The position numbers were made by a program, and so were the translations under genes. This document shows positions 5,387 through 5,713 of a DNA stretch of 5,713 nucleotides, one piece after another. Source of the stretch: Actinomycetota bacterium (lineage in GTDB: Bacteria; Actinomycetota; CADDZG01; JAHWKV01); NCBI GenBank assembly GCA_019347725.1, contig JAHWKV010000087.1, positions 1 through 5,713 of the forward strand. Reading direction: 5' to 3'. The notes under the pieces are model-generated. The model was not told the DNA's origin and did no database searches. It worked only from the letters and a program-made list of their open reading frames with translations. Position 1 is the stretch's first letter. Each line of letters begins with the position of its first letter.

Positions 5387-5713
5387 CAGCTTGGCCGGCA
5401 AACTCCTGCGAGCGCTCGCCCAGTTCCGGAATGATCTGAGCGATCCGTTGCTGCGCAACGCGTATGCGTTGCTGATCAACGCTCTGGGCACATCCGTGCT
5501 CGGGCTCATCTACTGGATACTGGCCGCTCGCTTTTACGGGCCCACCCTGGTCGGCGCCTCCTCAGCGCTTATATCCGCCTTATTGCTCGCTGCAACCGTG
5601 GCTCAGCTCAACCTGGGAGGAACGCTGGCTCGCTTTTTGCCGCGTGCAGGTGAGGACAGCAGGCGGCTGGTGCTTATTGCCTACGCGGTAAGCGGCGCAT
5701 TTGCAGTCGTGAT
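5367..5713 (+). CDS. Wzx-type polysaccharide flippase, N-terminal part (runs off window)
   Basis: An uninterrupted frame of 115 codons starts at TTG 5367 and reaches the window end; the 3' part is missing. After a basic, soluble N-terminus (1-25) comes DPLLRNAYALLINALGTSVL, then a first membrane helix (about 33-54), the loop ARFYGP, a second helix (about 62-80), LNLGGTLARFLPRAG (81-95) and the start of a third (from about 101). This order matches the polysaccharide transport (PST/Wzx, MATE-like) flippases, which move polyprenyl-linked oligosaccharides from the cytoplasmic to the outer membrane leaflet. Full-length members usually have 12-14 helices and about 400-500 residues, so roughly a quarter is visible. 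It follows two GT2 genes with a 20-bp overlap, consistent with assembly and export of one glycan. The family call is firm; the exported glycan is unknown. Confidence 0.85.
   Translation, partial: MPNKPNSSLAGKLLRALAQFRNDLSDPLLRNAYALLINALGTSVLGLIYWILAARFYGPTLVGASSALISALLLAATVAQLNLGGTLARFLPRAGEDSRRLVLIAYAVSGAFAVV

Overview
This 5.7-kb window looks like chromosomal DNA of a moderately high-GC bacterium, most likely an actinobacterium. A deep-branching soil group such as Thermoleophilia (Gaiellales or Solirubrobacterales) is my guess. The guess rests on GC-rich coding, frequent TTG start codons, the style of the CPBP-type membrane protein, and a small CxCxxxxC protein and GT2 enzymes that resemble proteins I associate with that lineage. 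It is an inference from family resemblance, not a measurement.

Left part (1-1145): a CPBP-type intramembrane protease-like protein (29-763, +) runs towards a small XRE-family DNA-binding regulator (774-1145, -). Their stop codons are only 10 bp apart. Next comes about 500 bp without a convincing gene (1146-1645). It holds an AT-rich patch framed by a 7-bp inverted repeat, a possible promoter and a short direct repeat.

Middle (1646-2610): a small cysteine-motif protein of unknown function is followed, with no intervening base (TAG then ATG), by a short proline-rich lipoprotein. A 16-bp GC-rich hairpin then separates this pair from a minus-strand stretch (2444-2575). That stretch encodes the last 43 codons of what looks like a secreted protein, but it has no start codon. 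I read it as a gene remnant next to its old terminator.

Right part (2611-5713): a NarL/FixJ-type response regulator (minus strand, probable TTG start at 3264) lies divergent from a compact plus-strand operon. The operon encodes a DPM1-like GT2 glycosyltransferase, a second GT2 glycosyltransferase and the start of a Wzx-type polysaccharide flippase, which runs off the window. The genes overlap by a few bases and have well-placed Shine-Dalgarno sequences. Together they look like the start of an extracellular polysaccharide or glycolipid cluster: sugar activation on a polyprenyl carrier, sugar transfer, then export. The shared upstream region has three TTTCCGC heptamers about one helical turn apart and a 10-bp palindrome, which are plausible operators.

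I did not find a clearly new defence or mobile system. The most useful leads are the decayed gene, the phased repeats, the CPBP protein with altered motifs, and the uncharacterised CxCxxxxC protein/lipoprotein pair.
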